Part shown: piece by piece, positions 45,771-57,599 of the stretch | Layout: the number at the start of each line of letters is the position of its first letter | Numbering within the stretch: the stretch's first letter is position 1 | Origin: Haemonchus contortus | Taxonomy: Eukaryota > Nematoda > Chromadorea > Rhabditida > Trichostrongylidae | Assembly: GCA_000469685.2 (NCBI GenBank) | Contig: LS997565.1 | Location: 3,808,005 to 3,872,004 of the forward strand | Direction: 5' to 3' | Length of the DNA stretch: 64,000 nt | Position numbers and translations under genes: made by a program | Notes under the pieces: generated by a model | Databases searched by the model: none | Seen by the model: the letters and a program-made list of their open reading frames with translations, nothing else | Told to the model about the DNA's origin: nothing

Positions 45771-48700
45771 CTATAGATTCAAAGATAGTATACATTAGAT
45801 GTTGATACGTCCAAGAAATCTTCTGGATTTCTTACAATTCTTCCCTCTCAAAGCTCTTTCACTTTGAGCATCAGCAATTACACTTACTATTTTTTCCCAT
45901 TTTCATCCTGCGTTTCTATTTTTATACTGCTTCGCCATTAAATAAATGATTCCTGGTTAATAGATGGATCAATATCGGAAAATGGAACAAAGCCTGTTTT
46001 TCTTTCTCCATCGAGGCAAGGAAGGGCAAAAACGGTGCTGACCTCCACGGATATTTGCATTCCATTTCCGGCTATGGGGTAATCACAACTAATGGTAAGT
46101 ATCCAGCCAATGTTTATGGGCCCAAATTGGTAACGTACCCCCATGATCAATAGCATGTCTGGTCGTATTATTCGGAGGTACCATGAGAAGCTGAGCGATT
46201 TCTTTATACAGACCGTAGTTGTCTCAGTTTTCAAGTCATTCCGGACTTGGTAGGTTTGACCGGGTAGGCCTTGGGTAGGCCTACTATGTCGTGGAGCACT
46301 CAAAAAACCCACGAAAATCGATTGCACTAAGAATCGACAATGAACCCCTGCACAATCTCATTGGCCAAATGGCGAACTACGTCATTACCCACCAATAGGG
46401 AACGCTCTCCGTCAGACTATCATTTACAGTACGCAAAGCTTACCTACAACTCCTTCTTGTACAAAAATTCCTTATTATTTACAGTAATTACTACTACTAC
46501 GTTAGTATTACATTATTATTACTAGACTGATGTGATTTATTATTTCTCCAATTTATTTATCAACCTTATACGGTGACTGAATCACTTAATTTTCTTTTCA
46601 GTTAAGGACTTTAATAATGATATAATGATTATAATTACATAGTCATATTGAAGTATGTTGCATTTTTCGAAGATGATTGATTTAACTGTTGTGTTCAACA
46701 ATCTTGACGGCTTCCTGCCCCTTTTGAATGTTGGGGATGCGCCATGCATTTCATTTCCGTGCACAATAATGGATGCGTTTGAACGCATACCTGACCTATG
46801 CAATTGTATTCGGGGTTCACAAATTATTTTAGGATTAACTGAAATGGTTATAATTATTCAATTGCTATTATATAAGTACCACAGTAGTGTAAAGGATAAA
46901 GAACGTGGTGCACGGAAAGTACGAGTAAGGATTAGATTCCCGTCTGAGACGAAAGTTTTGGCCACTTTCCTCATCATTGTGAAACTTCCGGATAGCGTAC
47001 TACAGCGAAATAACAGTTGTTAACAAGAATATGAAGTTAAGACATTATAATATTTTTTCGCCTTTTATTTATCAAATTCTAATTTTCAAACAAGTGTTTT
47101 TAATGGTTTCAGAAGGAGGACGAAAAGGAGTGATAAGTTTACCTAACAAATCACAATACCAATGTGTCTTCAGAATGTTTATTAAAACTATCCAGGACGA
47201 GAGGTATTCCCATGGGTGTGGTGCGATTCACGCGCCAATATAATGAGGTCATCGGACAAAACACGCTAAAACATCATTCTTACCATCATAACGGAAGTTA
47301 TAAGAACTTATAAGTAGAATAAGCAAAGAAATGACCAACTATGCACGTTTACAGATGGATTGCGTTTACTAGGATCGAAAAAATTAAAGTTATTCTTATT
47401 TTGAACGTTTGACTAGTAAATTGTTGACCTATGAGGTGAATTCTCAGTTTCGAAGGGGCATTTTTGCCATAGTAAAGAGATTCGCTCTATTCATGGTGAA
47501 GCCGTGAACTACTGCAAATTTATTTGGTCCATCTCAACAGGAAGGTACTGAAACGAAGCTGCGTGCGCGATGACCTCATTATATTGGCGCGTGATTCGCG
47601 CGCCCCCCTATTCCCATTGATGTGGTGGAGACGTTGGGAGGCCCGGAATGGGTAGCAGTGAAATATCGAACAAACCGTAGAAGCTTTAGCTCTGTAATAT
47701 GTCCAGGTAGGGATCCTGAAGCATTGAAAGCTTATATCAAACACTTTAGAGATAGAATTGCCTAATTCTGGGATCACTCTTACTACAAGGTCTCGGACAT
47801 TGAATTAACCTAACATCCATGTAACAAGTAACTGACTCCCGGTTGGACTTCTCGGGCGGATATCTCCTATCCCCTAATGATCCCTTTAAGCGTATAAATT
47901 TGGAATGAAACCAAGGTCTTGCCTACAGTATCACACTCATTATAGAGGGCTACACGTCGACACCCCATCCGGCTCTTCAAATTTGCCGCCAGCTCGAATG
48001 CTTACGTCGCAGTGCACGCGACACCTCCCACATTACGACTAAATTCAAATGTTCGACGCTTTGTCGGCTCCTGTATTTCGTTACGTCGCCACTTGATGGG
48101 TGTTTCGAAATTCGGTGTCCCTCGAAGTTTCCTTTGATACTGACCGTTTTTTCTTTGAGTTTCCTCATGCATTTCATTGTAATAAGCATCAAAAACAACA
48201 AGTGTATAGTGCAAGTAAAGTTGAGGTATTCATTTGCCCCAAAATGTGCAATTACTTTAAGAGGGTTGTTAACATACCTCACTGAATTTCGATGACTAAG
48301 TTTTCGATCGGATGAGAATGAATAGCCTTTGTTCAGGGCAAAAAAAGGAATGTTGCATGACTAACTTTAAAGTATTTCCTACGGGGTCATCATAGAACTC
48401 GCCCATCTTCCGGGCATTTCCTTGAAAAAACGTTGGTTGGTGGAACAATCCGCTTTCTAAAAAAACCTCAGTTCCGTTGAAGAAATCGCCCACTTCAAAA
48501 TAGTATCTCTCGCGGGATTGTGGTGGTACTCAAGTGGGGCAAAGTTCATTTCATTGTTTTGATAGTTGATGATAGCGTGTTTGACTAGATTCAGACCAGT
48601 TCCTAGGTAATTACGCCAATTTCATGAGCTATTCTTGTTATGCGGTTGTTATTTTCCCTAAATTATCTCAATTTGTGGTTAAAATTACTCCTACCTTTAT

Positions 48701-49538
48701 CTGAAATCGAGGACCACTGCCTCAAAGATAAGTACAGTACTGGGAAGTCTTGTTTTTATCCGATTTTTTGATAGATTGGTAAATATACAGGTTGACCCTC
48801 CTTTCCCAGAATTCCTGCCCAATGTTGACATCATCTCTGTCAACTGATGGCATGAGTGAGCACCATCATCCTAGGGCCTGAAGGTCATCGATTTTCATGG
48901 TTGATGTCTTCATTTCAAAAGTACTTTCGCCTCAATGTGCACACCGAGTGTTGGGCATCATGAAAACAGGGCGGTTTTGCTTCCAGCGCTCTTGCACCGG
49001 CCACTTGAGTGAGGAATGCTTGAGGTTCTCCGTTTCGTGCGAATGGGAGTGAAGAGCTCCATGGGTACTATCTTTTGGACAGCGAAAATCAGGGATATCT
49101 ACCCATTAGGCGGTTATTTCCCAGTTATCTGGTTTTTGGGGAAAGTTTTTTGGTTTGCAAATTTCCTGAATTGCAGCCTAGAGTTGAAGGATTTGAGGAC
49201 TACTTCGAATTCCTTCCACAATATGAAGCAACCCTGAACCCTCTTTAACTTACTGCAGTATTTTCGCATGTTCCATCAAATTGCTTATCGAAGTTGTTGG
49301 CCCATAATCGATACTCCTTTTTCTATAAGTATACGACTGAGAAAAGAGGCAATTGAGATTGCCTGCCCTTTCAAGAAAAAACCCCTCATTCTGCAACTAA
49401 TGGGATAGAATTGGTTGGGAAGCTTCAGGAGGGTTTTTTGATTCTTCACAGCTAGCAGAAAGATGCGACAAAAAGTCGGTCGTAGTATTTTCAGCAGTAT
49501 AAAAACGTTGCAAAGGTGGTATCGATAGCAAAAGCTGT
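45771..49538. other. Mostly non-coding, with one hairpin element
   Basis: No gene is supported. 46640-46810 resembles a SINE tail with an ATGCATGGCGCATCCCCAAC-type block on the minus strand. A short-armed inverted repeat is listed separately (47221-47602). 48900-49250 shows minus-strand coding-like fragments broken by stops. Confidence 0.4.
47221..47602. repeat. 382-bp structure with 34-bp inverted ends
   Basis: The left arm at 47221-47254 (GATTCACGCGCCAATATAAT then GAGGTCATCG) pairs with 47568-47602 with two mismatches. The interior is AT-rich and non-coding. It has the shape of a non-autonomous DNA transposon, but no target duplication is clear at the arm ends. Confidence 0.65.
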
Positions 49539-50130
49539 TTAATAAGACGGTGAGTTCCCAGGAAATGTGCCATTGGAGTGAGGGTTGTGTATGTTCGAGA
49601 GGAAACCTGGCAAAATCAGGTTCCCGTGGGTGTTATGTGAAGTTAATCGGGACGTGTTTTCGCAAACATTCGCTTTCCCACTCTCCTCAATTCCTTTCAG
49701 TCGCCTTTCTTTTGAACTTTTCATATGTTGATGCTATTGAATGCTTTCATTTCAATAGAGGTTCTGTCATGCGCCTGTCTGATTGGCCTTTCCCTGATGT
49801 TCGATTGTATTCCGTCAGCTCTTCCGTACTCTTCTGTCAGAGACTTTTTTACTGCGGTGACAGCTCTTGTCAGCTGGTATCCGTTCCCTATCAAAAGATG
49901 TACTCTTTCTTGTCCTGCTTGATAGCGATTTGGATAGCCATCGATCGCCAGCTTTCTACAAATCTTTTTGTAATTATTTTCAATTTCAAAAGGAGCCATC
50001 ATTTTCACGTCTTCCAATCATCAAAAGGCTAACTTTTTGTGTCTTTCGGGTGTGGGATTCTCCCGGCCCACGTCGTTTTTTGGTTTTCCTATTAATCGCT
50101 TCGGAAGCTTTCGTTTTCGCTTTTCATTAA
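49539..50130 (-). pseudogene. Frameshifted coding-like stretch, divergent from the PRA1 gene
   Basis: Three minus-strand frames follow one another with protein-like composition. First comes a lysine-rich segment (SEAINRKTKKRRGPGESHTR, about 50010-50130), then MAPFEIENNYKKICRKLAID to KKSLTEEYGRADGIQ (49721-50008), then MKSSKERRLKGIEESGKANV (49539-49724). There are no splice signals at the frame changes, so it looks like one ancestral reading frame with two shifts. Family not recognised. It ends about 60 bp from the first exon of the plus-strand PRA1-family gene. Confidence 0.35.
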
Positions 50131-50189
50131 TGTTATGGGATCAACTGCTCCATTCTTAATGCCCATCTTCTCAAAAAATGACGTTCAGT

Positions 50190-53100
50190 ATGTCGGAGAA
50201 CGCGGCGACCTCTCACGAAGTGCCATATCGTTTGGGAAATGGCGTTGAACTGCCACCATTCCGTTCAGTCAATGATTTCATTCTTGGCAAAGCACGTTTC
50301 GAGGTTAGTGTTCATCAGTCTAATGTGTCCAAATTGGTTTTTTAAAATGATGGCCGGTGCCACAGAATTTCAGGGGTTTTAGGAAGGGGGGGGGGGGGGG
50401 CTTTAGGAATGCAGTTAGATGGCCACGTTGTAATGTTTGAGTTTTCACACCCACGTTTGTCTTTGCATATAATCATTTTTATGAACAAATGAGGAATTAT
50501 CGTGGAGAGGTACTCACCTCGATTGCCGGAGTAGTTCTCGTTCGATCGGGAGATGCGATCATTTCCGCTTATTTCCTTTGGTAGCATTTCCGTTATGGAA
50601 ATACAGCGCTCACGAAGCATCCTTTTTTCAGTGAATAGAGCTTCTGAATAAATAAATAAAACTTATTGGTGTTTCGCATATCATAAAAGCATTCCAGAAA
50701 AATAAGCAGCTTATGACTCATGACGGCGTAGCTCGTGAATATAATTAACGAAGAGAATTGGCAAACAACTTCTTGTAATCTTACCGATATTCAATCTTCT
50801 GAGGCCTTCTCCTTCTCACTTGTCGGGTTTCTTCAACTATCGAATAATAGTTATTAGTGCAACACTGTTTGAAAGCTACCTGAAATTTTGGAATTTCGGT
50901 TTATTTTTCTCTGGGGAACAAGTCTGAGTTGTTATGCTCTTCAACACATTTGAAGGGTCGCTTGCAGTCTAGAGCATTTTTTGTCTTCTAACTGCTTTCC
51001 TAGATACAGATGTTCATCCCCACTATTTAAACTGCTCTCAGCAGACACATTTGTTAGTAAGTTCTAATACCACTGTAGTTACTTCCGCTCCCCACTACTG
51101 TTGAGTAACTTCGAAGAAAGGAGGTAAGCTAGCAGAAATTGATTCTTTATTGTGTGGATTTTCGAATCTTCAGCATTGGTTGAGTTTTCTGAAAACAGAG
51201 CGTATTAAAAGCTTGAATTTGGACCGCTAAAATGGTTGAAAATTTGACAAAAAGAGGAGTAGGAATGGTTAAATAATAATCATCTGAAAGTACTTGGGTA
51301 GCGGAATATTTAAACTGGTTTCAGTGCTTTGAATTTGGTAATTTCAGCTCCCACCCTACAATGACTTACCAAGATGGAACAATCGCATCATATCGAACCT
51401 CCTCTACTATCAAACTAATTACTTTCTTGTGTTTGGTGTACTTTTCGTTTTACAGAGTTTCTTCAATTCACAGGTATATAATGGTTAATATTTTGCCTGC
51501 CCCCGCCAACCGGTTATGTATAATGACTGGTTTAGATTTGGAATTTTGCATTGCAGGATTTGGCACTCGGATTGTCCGCTGTTTTAGTAGTTGCAGCTGT
51601 AGTCAGCTTTGCAATTTCGGATAATCCAACTTTTTATCAGGTTAGTCATCTACCATTCTATCCTTTATAGCCATCTTAAACCTACATGCTCCTGCTTGCC
51701 TGTGGATTACTCTGCTAAATTACTGCTTGTTTTCATCATGTTATCGTGCTGCATTAGTGAAGTCATTCTTCAAGACGGACAGTCATTCCTTCAATCAATT
51801 ATACTGAGTTTCCCAGCACTCCTCAGTCTGGGCCTGACTCCTGACTTTTCGTTACTAGTTTTTATGCAATTGACAGGTTCAGTAGCTTCAGGAGGAGGTA
51901 ACGGAGAAATTTAAGATTATACAGTATTCAGCGGGGGTTGGGGAAGTTAAAGTTGACCACGCCAACGGATAATGGGCTGAGTACTATGATAGAGGTGTTA
52001 TTATTGTAGGTAGACTTTGCAGGTGCAGGGTCCTCAGCAGAACTCACCCTTTTTCTCATTGCCATTAATCAGTTGTCACTGAAGACATCCATTACAATTT
52101 TATTACAACACGCTAGGTCTTTTTCACACTCTGAGTGTATAGATCTTTTTCGATCGAAAATGTAAAATGGAGAATTTAAAAAATTGGATTTATTATTGGA
52201 TATATTTAGGTCAGTAGGAGGTTTATGTTTGTTTCAATTAGGCATTTTTTCAATTGCTCTTACCTTTTAAATATTGCAAGTCCTTTATCATATCAAGTGT
52301 CATTTTTAGACTCGTCGCGATCATCCACTAATAACCCTTGGCGCGATAATCCTATCTTGTTATTTCTTTATTCAAGTACTTCCTTCAGTGCTCACAGTGC
52401 TGTTCAGGTGAGACCTCTTAATTGGATGAAATCAATTTGACTACCGTCTAATCTATATTTTTGATTATTTCCTTATTTAAGCGTACTACTCCCGTTATTC
52501 ATAATTCTGTGTCATGCATCTATTCGCCTACGCGATTTCATGTCTAAAGTGACGCAAACCGCTGAAAAGTGAGTTGTTGATGTTTTGTTGTTTTCCTATT
52601 GCTGTTAAGCTTGGACATTCGTTTTAAAATCTTACAATGAAAGTTTCATGTTTATAAAAACATGCATTTGTGCATGCTGCAAAACGTAACATCCATGGCA
52701 GTGTAATGTGGGGGTATTTGAACTCTGACAGGACCCGTCTTACTTCCTTGATGTTCCTACTAAGATGTTTTTTCAGACTGGGTCTACTAATCTATTCTGA
52801 ATAAATTTTGTATTTCTAAAATTTCAAATTATTAATCTAGCTGCGCTTTCCTTTGATAATTTTTCGTTCTTTGGAAGCCCTCCTCCCGTAGGATCTTTTT
52901 CCCAGACCTTCTAATACCTGTTACCCCTCTACAGCCCCACCCTAGGCCCCCTAATCTTAGGATACAGTACTGATACCGAAGGAATGACTACTAAATCTAA
53001 TCCTAAAAAGCAAAAATAGAATCCGATTGAAAAGATTTTTTCAACGCCGTCCTCCGAAATGTCGACTCCGAAACAATAATCATTTTTCTTCCAAATCGAT

Positions 53101-53337
53101 TGCTATTGTTCTATCGGCACAGCAATTTAGTAGAAAATATAGCGCGACGATTGAATAAATCTTTTTAGAGAGGTTTTAGATTTTGGAAGAATTTAGTGAG
53201 GTTTAATTAGCTTTTCGATGATGTTTAATATCATAAAAATATCTTAACAGCTGAGAATTATGTGTTTTAGGTTTGGCCTACGTACAACAGTAATGGGACG
53301 TGTGTTGGACATGTGCGGAATAACGGTGAAAACATGA
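50190..53337 (+). CDS. PRA1-family membrane protein (ARL6IP5/PRAF-like), complete
   Basis: Six exons in phase: 50190-50303, 51348-51473, 51557-51640, 52310-52407, 52482-52568 and 53271-53337 (stop TGA), 576 nt and 191 residues, matching the usual family length of about 190. PRA1 proteins sit in ER/Golgi membranes and act in Rab and small-GTPase trafficking or, for ARL6IP5, glutamate-transporter regulation. Hallmarks are ELPPFRSVNDFILGKARF near the N-terminus (the LRxWDDFF-type motif), RWNNRIISNLLYYQTNY at residues 47-63, two double-spanning hydrophobic hairpins (residues about 64-101 and 114-157), IILCHASIRLRDF at the end of the second, and GLRTTVMGRVLD near the C-terminus. Start: the ATG follows a TTCAG acceptor by one base. 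An in-frame ATG at 50179 lies upstream of that acceptor and is probably not used. Confidence 0.93.
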
Positions 53338-53711
53338 GCTATTTTTTTGAAACGAAATCGAAGTTTGTTTTTTTTAATGGGATTTTTTTATTGAATGTGC
53401 CGTCGAAATTTTTTGCGTACTCTTTTCCATAAACCCATACTATATGTTCTTGTTATTTTTGTTCTGCAACGTCTTATCCCATTTCCATGTGAAAGCCACT
53501 ACTACGAAATCTTATTTTACGTAATGGATCGGTGTCGTCTAGATTGACTTTGTAGATTAGGCTTACTTCGTATGTGTGTAGTCACTTTCTTCACTCATTC
53601 ACATTTCTTTTCTTCTGCATCTATCCGAAAATGATATTTGTCATTCCTATTTTTTAGTTGGCTATGATTTTGATGAAGCAATGCTTTTATCTGTTACCGG
53701 TTCTATTTGCT

Positions 53712-53717
53712 AATAAA
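53712..53717 (+). terminator. Possible poly(A) signal AATAAA of the PRA1-family gene
   Basis: A canonical AATAAA occurs 375 nt after the stop codon. Nearer AT-rich variants exist, so the true 3' end may be earlier. Confidence 0.4.
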
Positions 53718-53739
53718 CGTTTACAAAAGGAAGTCGATA

Positions 53740-54660
53740 GTTGCGCCTACAAGCCTAGACAAGTGGCCAGTGATTGGGTACGTGAAGCTAGACGGTCTTG
53801 ATGCAGATACTAAAAGGAAAAGTTATTAAGGATCTCAAGCGTACCCTCTCGTATCCTCCTCTCATCACTTACATCACTCACTTGGAAGCAACTATTAGGC
53901 TTGGTAGGATTTTTTTAAATAAAGACCGAATAGTAGAAGCCCTTCTAGGTGGCTATGTCGGCACGGTACGAGCCTATTCCCAGACCAATTGTGGTGGTGA
54001 TGGATGAGCCTTTACAACCCTTTTTCAAAGTAGGGACCGCTGTGAAGAAAATGAGTCTCAGAACACCATGTTACCCACATCGAGCACCTCCTTATACTAT
54101 TCTTGATCGATGGAAGGAAGAGCGGGAGCCACTCACCATTCTTGGTTCCCCTTCAGGACACAAGCTATTCAGAGGGAAGTCAGTTAAGAGAAAAATCCGC
54201 CAACTCTGTGAGTCATTCGCCTACCCGCTTGTTCCTAGGCGATTACGTAAGACCCCAAGGACAGCCTGGGTGTCGTGTCATGAGTCATGAGCGGGTAGAC
54301 TCTCCATGAACGGTGGCGGGGAAGCAGCGAGTGGGGTGGGTGAGCAGAGGGCAGGGGTTGTAGGAGTGGAGAGCGTACTTTTTTCATCTCAGTAAAGAAG
54401 CATCTAATGAGTAGACCTCGTAGGTATCTTGGTCGGTATTACCTATTCCTCCTATTCCAGGAACACGAAAAGTGTTCTAAGTTCAGATAGTTTCACAGAG
54501 AGAGCAGATCCCTGCAGACTATTGGACCTTCTCCGGCTTTTGCTTATGGGTGAACAGAGGATTTCCCCACAATAAGCCAACATGGTGATGAGCCGAAGGG
54601 GGAGAGAGATCCAGATGGTAACAGACACTAGCACATGTTCTGGGAATCGATATTTATATC
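53740..54660. other. Intergenic with one open frame, unknown
   Basis: The plus-strand frame 53949-54290 (113 codons, basic, ending YPLVPRRLRKTPRTAW) has no upstream splice or leader signal and no recognisable domain. I do not call it a gene. Confidence 0.3.
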
Positions 54661-54679
54661 AATATTTACTCAGATCAAA

Positions 54680-54850
54680 CAATTCATCCATCATTTCGGA
54701 ATCACTTTATCACTAGCAGATTCGTAGGGGAACTGGTTGCACTGATTTGTGCGCCAGCCGATTTCCGGAGACATTTTATGCATTCGGCCATCACTACGAT
54801 TCTGTATGGAAAATAAAGGCATGGCGCGATCCCAAACGGGATTGACGAAG
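54680..54850 (+). repeat. SINE body fragment, plus orientation
   Basis: It carries CACTACGATTCTGTATGGAA followed by ATGGCGCGATCCCAAACGGG and ATTGACGAAGG, the tail order of the family. The tRNA-like head is not recognisable. Confidence 0.55.
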
Positions 54851-54921
54851 GTCATAGTCGTGCTATTGGCTTTAACACGACGTTGTGATTTGCGCGACTA
54901 GCACCCTGGATTGAGGCATGC

Positions 54922-55064
54922 CCGCTGCGAAACATGTGGTCGACTAGTGGCTCGCTCGCAGTTTTTCCGTTTCACGGGCCGCTGCTACGATTTCCTCATT
55001 TTCCCATGTGTATCGGTGTTCACTTCTTAGGGGACCACCCGGCAACATGATACGATTACAACGA
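54922..55064. repeat. Duplicated repeat block, copy 1
   Basis: It shares order and sequence with 56080-56232 over about 145 bp at roughly 75-80% identity. The best blocks are CGAAACATGTGGTCGA, GCTACGATTTCCTCATTTTC and ACATGATACGATTACAACGA. The function is unknown. Confidence 0.7.
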
Positions 55065-55679
55065 ACCCGGAGGTGTACCTACAAGACGTGAATTGAGCAG
55101 TGCAATGAACTCGAGGTGTGGGGATGGGACACTTTTCCTGCTAGGGCAGGACTTGATCCTGTCATGAAACTGCCCGGACGCCGCGTCTACTGAAAACTCA
55201 TGCTGTTTTCTCAGGTTTCTGGGCTCACCAGCTTTCCTATGAGAGACGTAATGGAACTGTCCCAGTTGTGATGAAACTTATCGAGAATAGCTAGTCTAGA
55301 AGGATAAAACCGAAAGGGATGAATTACATACTGGTGTTTGGACCACATTCCTGTTCTCACGTCATTTTTTTTTAGGATTACAATAAAAGATCACGAAGGT
55401 AGTCTGAGTACTATCCAGTCGAGAGCCTGACATCTTATTCAAAGGGTCGGGTCTAACAAAAGTCCGAAAGGGTACGGAACCCACACAAGGCTCAACATTC
55501 TCGTCACAAGCCACTATCCTATTTCGCGGATTGGAGGAAAACAGTCTTAAGTGAAATACTATACATGCTATATACGTACATACTGTATAATTGGTCTAGA
55601 TATTATCTAGTTCTCAGCCAGCACTCTATTTCTTGGATATTGTGAACCTTTGAGGGATAAAAGTTTTTAAAATTGGTCA

Positions 55680-55940
55680 AGTCCGCTTTCGGGATGCACC
55701 CCGCGCTCGAAATCCACTCGGAATCGTAGTGATGTATGTATGTGCATGGAACCTATGCAATGGCCAGCCAAAGTACAGGTCAGCGTTTTTTATACTCCCA
55801 GATGAGTCTGTTACCAATTAACCGGCCCAGGAAGGACAGAAGGCCTGGATGACTTGGACAAGTACCGATACGAGATTCGATCCCATATCATGCGTGTAAT
55901 AGTGAGCCAGTTGGCACTATACCAATTCCGCTTACTTGAA
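55680..55940 (-). repeat. SINE, near full-length, minus orientation
   Basis: It aligns end to end with the copy at 44280-44630: CGGGATGCACCCCGCGCTCG, a CACTCGGAATCGTAGTGATG block, TATACTCCCAGATGAGTCTG, and a box-B-like GAGATTCGATCCCATATCAT followed by CACTATACCAATTCCGC at the head. Confidence 0.72.
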
Positions 55941-56079
55941 CCTGTAGTTGGAACATTATTCCACATCATAGCCATATCTCTTATAGTTCAGCGCCACTAC
56001 CGGCCCGTTTGGTAGTGACTGACTCAAATTCGTTCGCTTGTTATCTTCAGCTTTTTCTCCCTTAGTTTACGATCCGACA

Positions 56080-56232
56080 TGTGTTCGAAACATGCGGTCG
56101 GACGGGAGTGTTCGCTTATCGTGCAGACTTTTTCCGTCTCACAAGCCACAGCTACGATTTTCTCACTTCTCCATTTGTATTGATGTTCACCTCTGAGGGA
56201 ACCACCTGACAATATGATACGATTACAGCAAA
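56080..56232. repeat. Duplicated repeat block, copy 2
   Basis: Partner of 54922-55064 in the same orientation, about 1.1 kb away. It ends 66 bp before the left inverted repeat of the mariner. The minus-strand open frame across this block is not shared cleanly with copy 1, so coding origin is doubtful. Confidence 0.7.
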
Positions 56233-56298
56233 CGTACGTGAACAGTTGAAGAGTGCACAAATCAGTGTTTTTAATAAGAATATGAAGAGGAACTAATA

Positions 56299-57591
56299 CA
56301 GGGTGCGGCAAAAGTTCTGGCAAAGGTCGTTTCAGGTTCTCTATAAAAAAATGAGGCCTTCGATCTCGACAGGATCTGCGCCACTATTTACTGCAAATCC
56401 TCTTCTATACATTCCATGAACGAGCCGTTCTTGAATATTGCATTTCACAGAATGGTGACGAACAGAAACCAACAAGCCTCCATCCTGCACCTCCATCAGG
56501 CTGAATGCACGGCAAAGACCATATTCAAACAGCACCACATTTCCTTAAGAACCGTGTACAACTATCTCAACAGGTACAAGACACAGGAGCTATGGAGGAC
56601 AAGCCTAGATGTGGAAGACTGAAGAATGCAACAACAAAGGAGATCGTGAAAATTATTAGAGAGAAAATCCGCCGCCACCCTCGTAGGTCCGAGAGAAAAA
56701 TGGCTTTTGAGGTGGGTATTTCTGCTCGAACTGTTGGAAGGATTGTCAAAAGCCATCTTCGACCTTGCTCTTATAAGATCAGAAAAGCTTACATGCTGAC
56801 TGAGCGTGTGAAGAAAACTGGGCTAGAAAGATGTAAGGAGATTTTAAAGCGATTTTCGAAGGCACGGCACAGCATCATCCTTTTCACTGACGAATGTCTG
56901 TTTTCAACAGATCAATTCCTGGACACCCAAAACGATGGGGTGATAGCGGAAAGCCCTGCAGAAGCCAGCCGACATGGAGGGATTGCTCAGCGATCTGTAC
57001 ACCACAAGTCGATGATGGTTTTTGGGGCAGTCACATCGGACGGCAAGATGTCCCTGATATTCTTGGAGAAAGAAGTCAAGGTAGATAGCAAGACCTCCTT
57101 AAAAGGCGTGTTGGAGAAGGAGGTACTCCCCTGGGCAAAATCCCTTTCGGCAATAAGACATGGACTTATCAGCAGGACTCAACTCCAGCACACAAGTCCG
57201 AAGTGGTACAGGACTGTTGCGGAACGCGCTTCCCAGACCTCATCTCGTCGGACGATTGGCCCCCAAACAGTCCAGCCCCAAATCCATTGGACCATTCCTT
57301 GTGGTCAGTTCTTAAGTTAAAAGCCTGCTCTACTAAGCATAGAAGTTTGGGTGCTCTACGTGCAACCCTTGTTGAAGCATTGGAGGATTTGGACAAAGAC
57401 TACCTCCGTGCCGCCGTCGACGCATCTCCTAGGAGAATTTCAGCCTGTATTCGGAGGCCATTTCGAGATCTAAGTTGTTTTTGTGATCTATATAGCTGTT
57501 GATAAATGCTGTTGGAGTTGTATCATGTATCGATCGATTTGACCGTGTTTACGAACATATTTACCATTGCCAGAACTTTTGCCGCACCCTG
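56299..57591 (+). mobile_element. 1293-bp mariner (DD37D, maT-type) with intact ends
   Basis: The left end CAGGGTGCGGCAAAAGTTCT and the right end are exact inverted repeats of about 25 bp, and both sides are flanked by TA (56297-56298 and 57592-57593), the mariner target duplication. The length is normal for an autonomous mariner. Ends are intact while the gene inside is frameshifted, so the copy is relatively young but probably inactive. Confidence 0.95.
56452..57502 (+). pseudogene. Mariner transposase, broken by two frameshifts
   Basis: The start is probably MVTNRNQQASILHLHQAE, the usual helix-turn-helix opening of the family (an in-frame ATG at 56416 is also possible). The frame shifts near 56580, just after LRTVYNYLNRYK, and again near 57145, after EKEVLPWAKSL. 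The middle frame holds GRLKNATTKEIVKIIREK and ILFTDE (first catalytic Asp near 56889). The last frame holds the QQDSTPAHKSE region (second Asp, 57176) and WPPNSPAPNPLD (third Asp, 57290). Exactly 37 residues separate the second and third Asp, giving DD37D. All three catalytic positions remain, so only the shifts (and minor changes) inactivate it. Usual mariner transposases are about 340 residues, matching the span. The gene ends at 57502 before the right inverted repeat. Confidence 0.9.
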
Positions 57592-57599
57592 TACAGAAC

